From contig JBPCIO010000064.1 in assembly GCA_051006215.1 (NCBI GenBank), positions 1 to 22,799 of the forward strand: a stretch of 22,799 bases of DNA, read 5' to 3'. Below the pieces are notes generated by a model, which made no database searches, had not been told where the DNA came from, and saw nothing but the letters and a program-made list of their open reading frames with translations. This document shows positions 15,492-22,181 of the stretch, piece after piece; the stretch's first letter is position 1, and every line of letters begins with the position of its first letter. Source of the DNA: CF-72 sp051006215. GTDB lineage: Bacteria; Chloroflexota; UBA6077; CF-72. The translations under genes and the position numbers were made by a program.

Positions 15492-15540
15492 CCAGAGCGC
15501 GCTGGCGTGGAAACGCCCAGGGCGCAATCGCAGCGTTCAA

Positions 15541-15906
15541 GGGGGCGTGTGGTTTCGACAGAGGGGAAAACTAGTAGATTGCAGGTCGAGGACGCCGGCT
15601 CCCTCGTTAATCCGCTGGCAAGCCAGTAATTGGCAACAACCAGAGCGCACGCGCGCTCGCTTACGCGGCCTAATATCCGCGTACCTCGTCTTAGTCTCCG
15701 CCTGACGGACTAATACACGGGGCCACTTAGTTAGGCTGCTGCGGACCTGATGCCGGGTGGGGTCCGCAAAAGCTCACTCGGCTGGCGCAGCCAGGACCCT
15801 GTCGGTGGGGGCCCGAAGCGCGAGATCCAAATCACCGAACATGCCTGTAGTAAGTCTGCGGTTTACCCGCTTTGGACGAGAAGTTCGACCCTTCTCCGCC
15901 TTCACC
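15541..15906 (+). ncRNA. ssrA: tmRNA (SsrA)
   Basis: Both tRNA-like ends are visible. The 5' strand GGGGGCG pairs with CGCCTTC (15897-15903, two G-U pairs). The 5' side continues GGTTTCGACAGAGG as in other tmRNAs, and the 3' side carries a T-arm GAGAAG-TTCGACC-CTTCTC. The helix GAGG...CCTCGTTAA precedes the tag region. The tag frame resumes at GGC 15632 and reads GNNQSARALAYAA, ending in TAA 15671-15673; the first residue Ala comes from the charged RNA. The four-pseudoknot-sized remainder fits a total near 366 nt. The 3' end is encoded as ACC followed by C, so the terminal A of CCA is apparently not templated. smpB lies just upstream. The tag end ALAYAA is a variant of the common ALAA ending. 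Confidence 0.93.
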
Positions 15907-15916
15907 CTCTTCCGAG

Positions 15917-15945
15917 CGGCCTGCCTCCCCCGAGGTGGGCCGTTT
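15917..15945 (+). terminator. Rho-independent terminator of ssrA
   Basis: CGGCCTGCCTC and GAGGTGGGCCG form an 11-bp stem (two central G-U wobbles) with a CCCC loop, followed by TTTCGCTCTCT. It starts 10 nt after the mature tmRNA end, the expected place for the ssrA terminator. The T-run is short. Confidence 0.7.
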
Positions 15946-16117
15946 CGCTCTCTACGCGCAGCATTTTCGCTCGTGCGACGCCACCCGGCCCCGACAACCT
16001 GAGACGCCAGCCAGGTCTGCCCTAGAGAGACGAAGTACGTTACGTCGAGTTCTGCCCCGGTAAGTACTTACGCAGGATCACCGCATCGATCTCCGTCGGC
16101 AGTCGCTCAGCGGCGTC

Positions 16118-16238
16118 TTGGCCGGCTGGGGACTCTTCCTCGGGCTGGGTCTCAGCTTGCGTTTCTACCAGGGCCTGAGCTTGCAGGAGATTGCCGAGGC
16201 GCTGGACGTGCCATTGGGGACAGTTAAGCGAGCGCAGG
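16118..16238 (+). pseudogene. Remnant of an ECF-type sigma factor gene (region 4 helix-turn-helix)
   Basis: Codons at 16157-16234 read LRFYQGLSLQEIAEALDVPL then GTVKRA, a clear sigma-70 region 4 motif of the kind ending ECF sigma factors (LRYxEGLSxxEIAxxLGVPxGTVKSR). The frame then drifts into unrelated residues, and no region 2 or upstream part is found: the sequence before it (15946-16117) shows no coding signature on this strand and abuts the ssrA terminator. The remnant is in a different frame from the ABC permease that follows. It looks like the end of a regulator gene that once headed this ABC operon and was truncated by rearrangement at the tmRNA side. Confidence 0.65.
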
Positions 16239-16262
16239 AGCACTGGGGCTCCGCTGCTGGAT

Positions 16263-17132
16263 GTGTTCGGCTGGGAGCTGCGCCGTCTGTGCGCCAGCCA
16301 CTGGGGATGGTTCGTGGCCATAGCCACGTTCGCGTTCTGCATCGGCCTGATCGCCATAAAGCACAGCTGGGGCCGCCCCGTCGTGGACGGCGTTCGCGGC
16401 GAATCGATCGAGATCCTGGGCACGACGGCCGTAGGTGTGCCGTACCTGATGGTTTCGGGCCTGCTGACACTCTTTGCTGTGTTCATCCCCTTCCTCGCCG
16501 ACGACGGAGTCGCGCGCGACTATCAGCGCAGTGTGCATGAGCTGGTCATGGCCACGCCCATCTCCACGCGCTCCTACGTCTGGGGTCGCTACCTAGCATG
16601 CCTGGCAGTGAGTGGCAGCCTGGATCTGCTCCTCCTGGCGGCGGTCCTGGTGATGGGCCCCGTGCTGCGCGCCGCCGCAGCCTATCCGCTGCCAGACATC
16701 GGGCTGGTGCTGCGCATCTGGATGCTCGCCGTACTACCTGCCACGGCCGTGGTCGCGAGTCTCAGCTTCGCCCTCGGCACGCTTCTCCCTCGGATGGCCG
16801 TGGTTGGCAAGCTCGTGACGGTGCTCGGCTGGATCTCGGTGGCGTTCCTGACCGACGTGGTCGACCACGGGGGAACCTGGTTCACGTACTGGAACCCCAC
16901 CAGCTACGGGATTGTTCGAGTGAACGTCGACGCCTTCCTCCAGGCGTACCTAACCCAGGTGACAGACGTAGCGGCCGCGAGTCAACGCCTCGCGATCGGC
17001 CTGCGGCTCCAAGATCGCCAACCGGACCTCTGGCCCTGGGTGATTCCGCACCTGGTTCTCGTCGCGACCTGCCTGCTCGTGGTGGCCCTGGTCGCCGCGC
17101 GCTTTCCCCGCTTTCGCACGGTCCTCGGGTAG
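16263..17132 (+). CDS. ABC-2-type transporter permease
   Basis: The product (289 residues from GTG 16263) is a polytopic membrane protein with about six hydrophobic segments: WGWFVAIATFAFCIGLIAI, then a pair around TTAVGVPYLMVSGLLTLFAVFIPFL, LAVSGSLDLLLLAAVLVMG, IWMLAVLPATAVVASLSFAL, VGKLVTVLGWISVAFL, and IPHLVLVATCLLVVALVAA. Between the second and third the sequence RDYQRSVHELVMATPISTRSYVWGRYLA matches the ABC-2 permease pattern in which a cytoplasmic 'L.sTP.s...y..gK' turn contacts the ATPase. The frame is open to TTG 16191 inside the sigma remnant; GTG 16263 keeps the conserved FGWELRRL start. It is 21 nt from the ATPase gene and probably cotranscribed. The substrate is unknown. With its ATPase interrupted, its activity is doubtful. 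Confidence 0.8.
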   Translation: MFGWELRRLCASHWGWFVAIATFAFCIGLIAIKHSWGRPVVDGVRGESIEILGTTAVGVPYLMVSGLLTLFAVFIPFLADDGVARDYQRSVHELVMATPISTRSYVWGRYLACLAVSGSLDLLLLAAVLVMGPVLRAAAAYPLPDIGLVLRIWMLAVLPATAVVASLSFALGTLLPRMAVVGKLVTVLGWISVAFLTDVVDHGGTWFTYWNPTSYGIVRVNVDAFLQAYLTQVTDVAAASQRLAIGLRLQDRQPDLWPWVIPHLVLVATCLLVVALVAARFPRFRTVLG

Positions 17133-17153
17133 TAGGTTCCAAGGGAGCTTGTA

Positions 17154-18050
17154 ATGGAACTGCAGATCGAGAACCTCAGCAAACGCTATGGGAAGAGCTG
17201 GGGGGTGCGGAATGTCTCCCTCCGCAGCGGACCGGGCCTGCTTGGTCTGGGGGGGCCCAACGGGGCTGGCAAAACCACGATCTTGCGTATGGTGGCCACC
17301 CTCGTGCCACCAACGCAGGGCAGCATTCGCTGGAATGGGCTCGACAGCCAGCGAGACGGTGTCGCCATTCGCTGGGTCCTCGGATATCTGCCACAGCAGT
17401 TCGGGGTGTACTCCGAGTTCACTGCGCGACAATTCTTGCGCTATCTGGCGGCAATGAAAGGACTTCCGACCAATCTGGCCCACCACCGCGTGGACCAGGT
17501 GTTGGAACTCGTGAACCTGGAGCGTGAAGCGGACCACCGCCTCCGGACCTACTCCGGCGGCATGCGGCAGCGGGTGGGTATTGCCCAGGCATTCCTCAAT
17601 GATCCCGAGTTGTTGATCGTGGATGAGCCAACCGCAGGCCTCGATCCCGCCGAGCGGGTGCGCTTCCGCACACTCCTCGCGAACTTGACCCACGATCGCC
17701 TGGTGATCCTCTAGACGCACCTCATTGGTGACGTCGAAGCGGTTGCTAGCCGCCTGGTTCTGCTGCGGGATGGTGAGGTCGTGGCCGACACCACTCCGGA
17801 CGTCCTTCTGGCCCGCGCGGCCGGGCGTGTTTGGTCGGTGCTGGTTGACTCGGCTACGGCGCTATCTTTGCAGGCCACACCCCCAGTCAGCGCCTTCGTG
17901 GTGCAACCCCAGGGCACTGGTGTACGCGTGTTGAGTGAACATCGGCCACACCCCAGCGCGGTGCCTGCGGAGCCTACGCTGGAGGATGCTTACCTTCTTG
18001 AAGTGGGTGTGGAACGTACGCCTTCGGCAACAAGAGCTGGGGTTCGATGA
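17154..18050 (+). pseudogene. ABC transporter ATP-binding protein interrupted by one in-frame amber codon
   Basis: The frame encodes 298 codons with a single internal TAG at 17712-17714 (codon 187). Before it are Walker A GPNGAGKTT (from Gly34), the Q-loop region YLPQQFGVYSEFTARQ, signature YSGGMRQR (near 134) and Walker B LLIVDEPTAGLDP (Asp157). After it the same frame continues THLIGDVEAVASRLVLLRDGEVV, exactly the expected H-loop and D-loop-distal part, then about 75 more residues to TGA 18050. The family reads LSTH here; one base change, TCG to TAG, explains the stop. Everything else is intact, so this is a very recent nonsense mutation, a sequencing/assembly error, or a suppressed stop. 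The Shine-Dalgarno GGGAG is 6 nt from the ATG. It pairs with the permease upstream. Confidence 0.9.
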
Positions 18051-18110
18051 CGTGGACCGGCGGCACTCTCGATGCTGACCGAGAGCGCTGACGGCCGGCT
18101 TGCTGGCTGT

Positions 18111-18116
18111 TAGGCT
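18111..18116 (+). promoter_or_regulatory. Candidate -10 element of the acetyltransferase gene
   Basis: TAGGCT lies 7 nt before the ATG, with CTGACG 17 nt further upstream as a partial -35. A start this close to the -10 implies a leaderless message; there is no Shine-Dalgarno match nearby. Confidence 0.4.
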
Positions 18117-18123
18117 GGGGTCA

Positions 18124-18654
18124 ATGAACGTGCCGACCGTGCACGCGCGCCGTCTTGACCTGGTCTCAATGTCGCCGAGCATTTTGGAGGCATCGCTGAT
18201 GGGCCAGCGCGCCGAAGCGGCCAGGCTGCTCGGGGCTCGCCTTCCGCCTGATTGGCCAAAGCCTGCCGAGCGCCAATTGCGGCGCCGCTTAGAGCAATTG
18301 ACAGCCGACCCGACCCACCAGCCGTGGCTGCTGCGTGCGATGGTGCTGCGTGACGATCCAGACCGGCCACTGGTCGGATGCATCAACTTCCACGCGCCGC
18401 CGGGGCCTGACGGCTGGGTGGAGGTCGGCTACAGGGTGCTGCCCGACTTTCGCCGCCGTGGCTACGCTCAGGAAGCAGCTGAAGCCCTGTTCGATTGGGC
18501 CACTCGAGAGCACAAGGTGCGCCGTTTCCGCGCATCAGTCGGTCCTGACAACCAGCCCTCGCTGGCTTTGGTCAGCAAGCTCGGCTTCCGCGAGATCGGC
18601 CGCCAGTGGGACGACGAGGACGGCGACGAAGTCGTCTTTGAACTGGAGCGCTAA
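18124..18654 (+). CDS. GNAT-family N-acetyltransferase
   Basis: The 176-residue product is a RimJ/RimL-like GNAT protein. It starts NVPTVHARRLDLVSMSP, like the T-x-R-L-x-L opening of that group. The acetyl-CoA pyrophosphate loop is visible in EVGYRVLPDFRRRGYAQEAA, followed by VRRFRASVGPDNQPSLALVSKLGF, the usual beta5-alpha4 pair with Asn and Ser/Leu contacts, and a final EDGDEVVFELER strand. It transfers an acetyl group from acetyl-CoA to an amine; the substrate is not predictable and could be a small molecule or a protein N-terminus. ATG 18124 is preferred over the upstream in-frame TTG at 18100 because it fits the family and because TAGGCT lies 7 nt before it. It follows the broken ABC ATPase by 73 bp and looks independently transcribed. 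Confidence 0.88.
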   Translation: MNVPTVHARRLDLVSMSPSILEASLMGQRAEAARLLGARLPPDWPKPAERQLRRRLEQLTADPTHQPWLLRAMVLRDDPDRPLVGCINFHAPPGPDGWVEVGYRVLPDFRRRGYAQEAAEALFDWATREHKVRRFRASVGPDNQPSLALVSKLGFREIGRQWDDEDGDEVVFELER

Positions 18655-18703
18655 GGGTCCCTCCGCTTGCCCAAGGCGGAGATGCCGCACCGCCACGTTG
18701 CAC

Positions 18704-18725
18704 TTTGGAGGGTTCCTCCTCCAAA
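18704..18725. terminator. Bidirectional hairpin between convergent genes (possible terminator)
   Basis: TTTGGAGG (18704-18711) and CCTCCAAA (18718-18725) form a perfect 8-bp stem with a 6-nt loop. It lies between the acetyltransferase and the minus-strand SnoaL-like remnant, where a shared terminator would be expected. The A/T-ending stem is reminiscent of a two-way terminator, but neither side has a long T-run. A second stem, CTCCGC/GCGGAG, is just upstream (18661-18681). Confidence 0.4.
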
Positions 18726-18739
18726 AGAGGTGGTGCAGC

Positions 18740-18922
18740 TCACTTGTGTCTTGTGCCCCTTCGTGTCAGGCGGGCGTCGGTCTGCTGAAAGCCTGTGTTC
18801 GGCGGCCTCGGCGGCTGGATCACGCCGATCTGCAACATCACGGCGAGCTCATCGCGGATGGCCCAATGCTCTGCGAGCTTGCCATCCTCCACTCGGAGGG
18901 CGAGCTCGGAGGTGGTGGATCT
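18740..18922 (-). pseudogene. Remnant of a SnoaL-like / ester cyclase gene
   Basis: Sixty minus-strand codons ending at the stop 18740-18742 read ...SELALRVEDGKLAEHWAIRD followed by ELAVMLQIGVIQPP. This is the usual C-terminal strand of SnoaL-like polyketide/ester cyclases and NTF2-fold proteins, in which 'V.DGKI.EHW...D...M..QLG' is conserved. A stop codon precedes it in this frame, and the ATG overlapping the end of the upstream gene (AAATGA) reads a different frame, so the N-terminal three quarters of the family are missing. It is a truncated, frameshifted relic, or an old deletion that joined it to the ABM-like gene. Confidence 0.6.
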
Positions 18923-18928
18923 GCCGAA

Positions 18929-19225
18929 TCATTTCGCCGCCGACCACACGTGCGCGACCTGAACCGGACGGCGAGGTGGCTCGCCGTCGACACGGACCTG
19001 ATGGCGAGCCAGGGCGCGTCCGACAACCGGGTGCAACCGTTCCTCGGTAAAGCGTTGGCAGGCAGCCTCGGACTCCCAGACATCCAGGTACCGCAGGTGG
19101 CCATCGTCCATCACCTGCGCGACATGCACGATGAGGCCCTCGGGCAGTTGATCGCCAAGGTCAGCGACGATCTCGGCGTAGATCTCGCGGGTGATCGGCA
19201 CATCCTGCGTCCAGGCGTAGGTCAT
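18929..19225 (-). CDS. Small ABM-like (dimeric alpha-beta barrel) protein, TetR-linked
   Basis: The 98-residue product reads YAWTQDVPITREIYAEIVAD, LPEGLIVHVAQVMDDG and RYLDVWESEAACQRFTEERL. That order of strand, helix, 'G...H....DG...Y.DVWES...F..F' strand and helix is the pattern of small antibiotic-biosynthesis-monooxygenase-like ferredoxin-fold proteins. Members include oxygenases and many proteins of unknown role; no metal or cofactor site can be assigned. It is divergent from a TetR regulator gene with a 25-bp operator-like palindrome between them, so it is the likely target of that regulator. Its stop overlaps an ATG, and a SnoaL-like remnant follows, suggesting a former two-gene operon. 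The start is ATG 19225; GAGG lies about 11 nt upstream. Confidence 0.68.
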   Translation of the reverse strand: MTYAWTQDVPITREIYAEIVADLGDQLPEGLIVHVAQVMDDGHLRYLDVWESEAACQRFTEERLHPVVGRALARHQVRVDGEPPRRPVQVAHVWSAAK

Positions 19226-19245
19226 GGTGGAAAAGCCTCACTTAT

Positions 19246-19270
19246 TTCACCCGAATCTCATTCGGATGAA
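19246..19270. promoter_or_regulatory. TetR-type operator in the divergent promoter
   Basis: TTCACCCGAAT and ATTCGGATGAA face each other across CTC, giving 11-bp arms with a single mismatch. The site lies in the 66-bp spacer between the divergent ABM-like and TetR genes (counted to GTG 19292). It is 7 bp before TAGACT (19278-19283), the candidate -10 of the regulator, so it would overlap that promoter and be suited to control both genes. Confidence 0.75.
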
Positions 19271-19291
19271 TGATTGATAGACTACTGCCTG

Positions 19292-19948
19292 GTGCCCACG
19301 CCCGTCAAGCCTGTCACGCGCTCGTATAACGCCACGCGCCGGCGGGCAGCCGCCCAGCGCACGCGCCGGGCCATCCTGGACGCAGCCAGGCGCATTTTCA
19401 CTGAACGCGGCTACGTCGGCACTACGATGGCGGACATTGCCACCGCGGCTGGCGTGGCGCTGGACACCGTCTACGCCGCGGTCGGCCGTAAGCCGACGCT
19501 GTTCCGGCTGCTTATCGAGACCGCCATCTCGGGTACCGACGAGCCGATACCCGCCCAGGATCGAGGCTACGTCGCCGCCGTACGCGCGGAACCTGACGCC
19601 CGCCGCCAACTCGAACTGTATGCCCAGGCGATGCGCGCCATCCATGGCCGACTTGCACCCTTGCTGCGTGTCCTGCAGGCTGCGGCACCAGCCGATCCCG
19701 AGCTGGCAGCAGTGTGGAACGAGATTGCTGAACGCCGCGCACGCAACATGCGGCTCCTCGTCGCCGATCTGGCCGGGTCGGACTCTCTCCGACGGGACAT
19801 CTCAGTCGAGGACGCCGCGGACGTGATCTGGGCCACCAACTCACCCGAGTTCTACGCGCTCCTCGTCCACGACCGCGGCTGGGACTCAGACCACTATGCG
19901 CAGTGGCTGGCCGATGCCTGGCGACGGCTCCTTCTTCGCGACAGATGA
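19292..19948 (+). CDS. TetR/AcrR-family transcriptional regulator
   Basis: The product (218 residues from GTG 19292) has a TetR helix-turn-helix at about 20-65: RRAILDAARRIFTERGYVGT then TMADIATAAGVALDTVYAAVGRKPTLFRLL, with the recognition helix VALDTVYAAV. The remaining two thirds are helical and hold the usual variable ligand-binding/dimerisation domain (LYAQAMRAIHGRLAPLLRVLQ; ending DAWRRLLL). It should repress the divergent ABM-like gene and itself through the palindrome upstream; the ligand is unknown. TAGACT lies 8 nt before GTG 19292, a leaderless arrangement; TTG 19274 would extend the N-terminus by six residues and overlap that -10 element, so it is less likely. It is convergent with mgtC, 24 bp away. 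Confidence 0.92.
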   Translation: MPTPVKPVTRSYNATRRRAAAQRTRRAILDAARRIFTERGYVGTTMADIATAAGVALDTVYAAVGRKPTLFRLLIETAISGTDEPIPAQDRGYVAAVRAEPDARRQLELYAQAMRAIHGRLAPLLRVLQAAAPADPELAAVWNEIAERRARNMRLLVADLAGSDSLRRDISVEDAADVIWATNSPEFYALLVHDRGWDSDHYAQWLADAWRRLLLRDR

Positions 19949-19972
19949 ACCAAGCGGCCTACCGGTGGGGCC

Positions 19973-20443
19973 TCACCCAGCAGGCGGGTGTAGCTCATCC
20001 TGGACTTGTTGGGGGCTCAGATGGAATCTGCGTTCGGCCCAGCGCAGCACTCGTAGGACCACCAACACCAGCAGCGCGGCCGCAATAGCCAGGTAGTACA
20101 AACCTTCCCCGGCGGCCAGGCCGACTGCGGCCGCAACCCAGATCCCGGCCGACGTAGTCAGCCCATGCACCGAGGCCCCCGTGTGGATGAGCATTCCGCC
20201 ACCCAGGAAACCGACGCCCGTGACAACCTGTGCCGCAATCCGGCCCTGGTCGCCCGGCCCACCGCTTGAAGTCACGCCCGAGAGGAGACCAACCAACATG
20301 TACAGGCAAGCACCGATGGACACCAGACCGAAAGTGCGCATACCGGCAGGGCTGCCCCGCACCTGCCGCTCAAGGCCGATCAACACCCCGAGCACAAGCG
20401 CGAGCAGGAGGCGCGCGATGGCCTCAAAATAGTCGACCGGCAT
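19973..20443 (-). CDS. mgtC: MgtC/SapB-family membrane protein
   Basis: The 156-residue product is a complete MgtC-like protein of the short type. It has about four hydrophobic helices (near 10-25, 37-57, 70-88 and 93-130 as a pair) and the family signatures LVLGVLIGLERQVRGSPAGMRT at the N-terminus and QVVTGVGFLGGGMLIHTG with the GxGFLGGG motif. In pathogens, MgtC supports growth at low magnesium and modulates ATP synthase; in environmental bacteria the role is less clear. A short hydrophilic tail ends in QQVQDELHPPAG. ATG 20443 follows a candidate -10 TATCCT (complement of AGGATA, 20465-20470) and an AAGGGG about 12 nt upstream. It lies between the TetR gene and mutL, with no evident operon partner. 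Confidence 0.9.
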   Translation of the reverse strand: MPVDYFEAIARLLLALVLGVLIGLERQVRGSPAGMRTFGLVSIGACLYMLVGLLSGVTSSGGPGDQGRIAAQVVTGVGFLGGGMLIHTGASVHGLTTSAGIWVAAAVGLAAGEGLYYLAIAAALLVLVVLRVLRWAERRFHLSPQQVQDELHPPAG

Positions 20444-20528
20444 CGCGTCGGAGACCCCTTACTGAGGATAGTCGGAGAGCGACTCGCTGGGGGTCGCGCT
20501 AGAGCAGCGCTGCCGCGCAGCTCGTGTG

Positions 20529-22181
20529 CTAGCGGCGGCCGAACTCGCGCTCGAGCTGGGCGTGGCTGAGCAGGATGGCGGTCGGCCGGCCGTGGGCGCA
20601 GGTGCGGCACAGCGCAGCTTCGCCCAGCCGCCGCAGCAGCGCCTGCATCTCGGCTTCGGCCAGCGCGTCGCCAGCCCGGACTGCCGACCTGCAAGCCAGC
20701 ACCAGCGCCAAGCGCTCCGCCCAGCTAGCGTGTTGCTCGACCACCAGGCCGTGCGTATTGCTGGACACGCTCACCAGCGTCTCTTGCAACACCCGCTCCG
20801 GTTGGCGGTCGACCAGAACACCCGGCACGCCGCGCACAAGCACCTGGCGCGGGCCAAAAGATTCCACCGCAAAGCCGAGCTGTCCGAGTTCGTTGCTGGC
20901 TTGCTCGGCGAAGGCAACTGCCGCCGGCGGCACGTCCAGCACCAGCGGCTCGAGCAGGAGCTGTTGCTCAGACCGGCCGCTGAGCCCAGCCTGCAGATCC
21001 TCGAGCAGCACCCGCTCGTGCGCCGCGTGCTGATCGACCAGGTACACGCCGGCTTCGCCCTCGGCGATGACGTACGTCTTGCCGGCCTGCCCCAACACGC
21101 GCAGTTCGCGCAACGCTTCGGCGCCGCCAAACTGGTCCGCAGCCTGGTCTGACGACCACGTCGCGACCGCCCACTGATCAGTGGCGAGCGCCGCCCGCAG
21201 TGCGCGCTGGATGGTGGCGTACACCGCGCGTTCGCGCAGCAACTTGACTTCCAGCTTGCTTGGGTGCACGTTGAAGTCGACGTCAGCAGGTGGAACGCAC
21301 ACGTTGAGGACCGCCACCGGATGACGGCCTACGGGCACCAGCGAGCCGTAGGCTTCGACCACCGCGAATGTCAACGTGCGGTTGGTGACCGGACGACGGT
21401 TGACCAGCACGGTCACACCCGATCGCCCGGCGCGGTGATAGCTACCGGTTGCGCACACGCCGCTGACCTCGACGATCCGCTCGCCGAGCTCGCCGTCGAT
21501 GCCCGTGCCTGGCACATCGACAAGGTGGTCCGCCGCCTCGTTGCCGAGTACCGCGAGTGCGGCATGCCGAAGGTCACCATCGCCTGGAGTGCGGAGCGCC
21601 TCGCTGCCATCCACGAGCACGGCGAACTGCACTTCGGGGAACCCGAGCGCCAGGGGCGCCAGGATCTGAACGCAGGCTGCTCCCTCCGCACTTCGAGCCC
21701 GCAGAAATTTCTTGCGGGCTGGAAAACGCGCAAACAAACCTTCAACCTGCATGGTCGTGCCCGGCTGTCGGCTCAGCGGTCGCTGGTCGAGCGCGCCCAT
21801 CTCGAGGCGAAGCTCCAATCCAACTGACTCCCTCCGGTCCCGACTGGAGCAGGTGACGTCGGCCACGGCGGCGATGCTGGGCAACGCCTCACCTCGAAAT
21901 CCCAGCGTCGCCAGCGCGTTCAGATCGCTTTCGGTGCGCAGCTTGCTCGTGGCGTGGCGGCGGAAGGCCAGCTCTACTTCATCCGCGGCGATGCCGTGTC
22001 CGTCGTCGGCGACCAGGATACGATCCGAACCGCCGCCTTCGATTTCGACGCGGATGTGGCGTGCTCCCGCATCGAGCGCGTTTTCGACCAGCTCCTTCAC
22101 GACTGAGGCCGGCCGTTCGATTACCTCGCCCGCGGCAATCTTGGCGGCCAGGTGCGGATCGAGCACCCGAATCGTATTCAT
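20529..22181 (-). CDS. mutL: DNA mismatch repair protein MutL
   Basis: The 550-residue product is a MutL homologue. The GHKL ATPase domain has ELVENALDAGA (Asn34 binds Mg-ATP), ADDGHGI (from Asp59), RHATSK and LGFRGEAL. The middle transducer domain shows VLVNRRPVTNRTL and the conserved FNVHPSKLEVK. The C-terminal domain has DQHAAHERVLLE from Asp383, matching the DQHA(X)2E(X)4E metal motif of nicking MutL proteins, and a later CAHGRP (family CPHGRP). This type nicks DNA itself and needs no MutH, and none is seen. The gene overlaps mutS by four bases (ATGA), so the two mismatch-repair proteins are translationally coupled. It is somewhat short for the family, mostly in the linker. I see nothing wrong with it. 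Confidence 0.96.
   Translation of the reverse strand: MNTIRVLDPHLAAKIAAGEVIERPASVVKELVENALDAGARHIRVEIEGGGSDRILVADDGHGIAADEVELAFRRHATSKLRTESDLNALATLGFRGEALPSIAAVADVTCSSRDRRESVGLELRLEMGALDQRPLSRQPGTTMQVEGLFARFPARKKFLRARSAEGAACVQILAPLALGFPEVQFAVLVDGSEALRTPGDGDLRHAALAVLGNEAADHLVDVPGTGIDGELGERIVEVSGVCATGSYHRAGRSGVTVLVNRRPVTNRTLTFAVVEAYGSLVPVGRHPVAVLNVCVPPADVDFNVHPSKLEVKLLRERAVYATIQRALRAALATDQWAVATWSSDQAADQFGGAEALRELRVLGQAGKTYVIAEGEAGVYLVDQHAAHERVLLEDLQAGLSGRSEQQLLLEPLVLDVPPAAVAFAEQASNELGQLGFAVESFGPRQVLVRGVPGVLVDRQPERVLQETLVSVSSNTHGLVVEQHASWAERLALVLACRSAVRAGDALAEAEMQALLRRLGEAALCRTCAHGRPTAILLSHAQLEREFGRR

Noticed and set aside
15881..15906. Search for a second copy of the ssrA 3' end as an attachment site
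   Set aside because: Only chance short matches (such as CGCCTTCACC near 8168) were seen; nothing with the expected length next to the recombinase.
16040..16486. 148-codon minus-strand frame opposite the sigma remnant and permease, with a plausible-looking tail (ERLPTEIDAVILRKYLPG)
   Set aside because: Most of it is antisense to the permease's first membrane segments; only the last 40 residues look protein-like, too little to support a gene.
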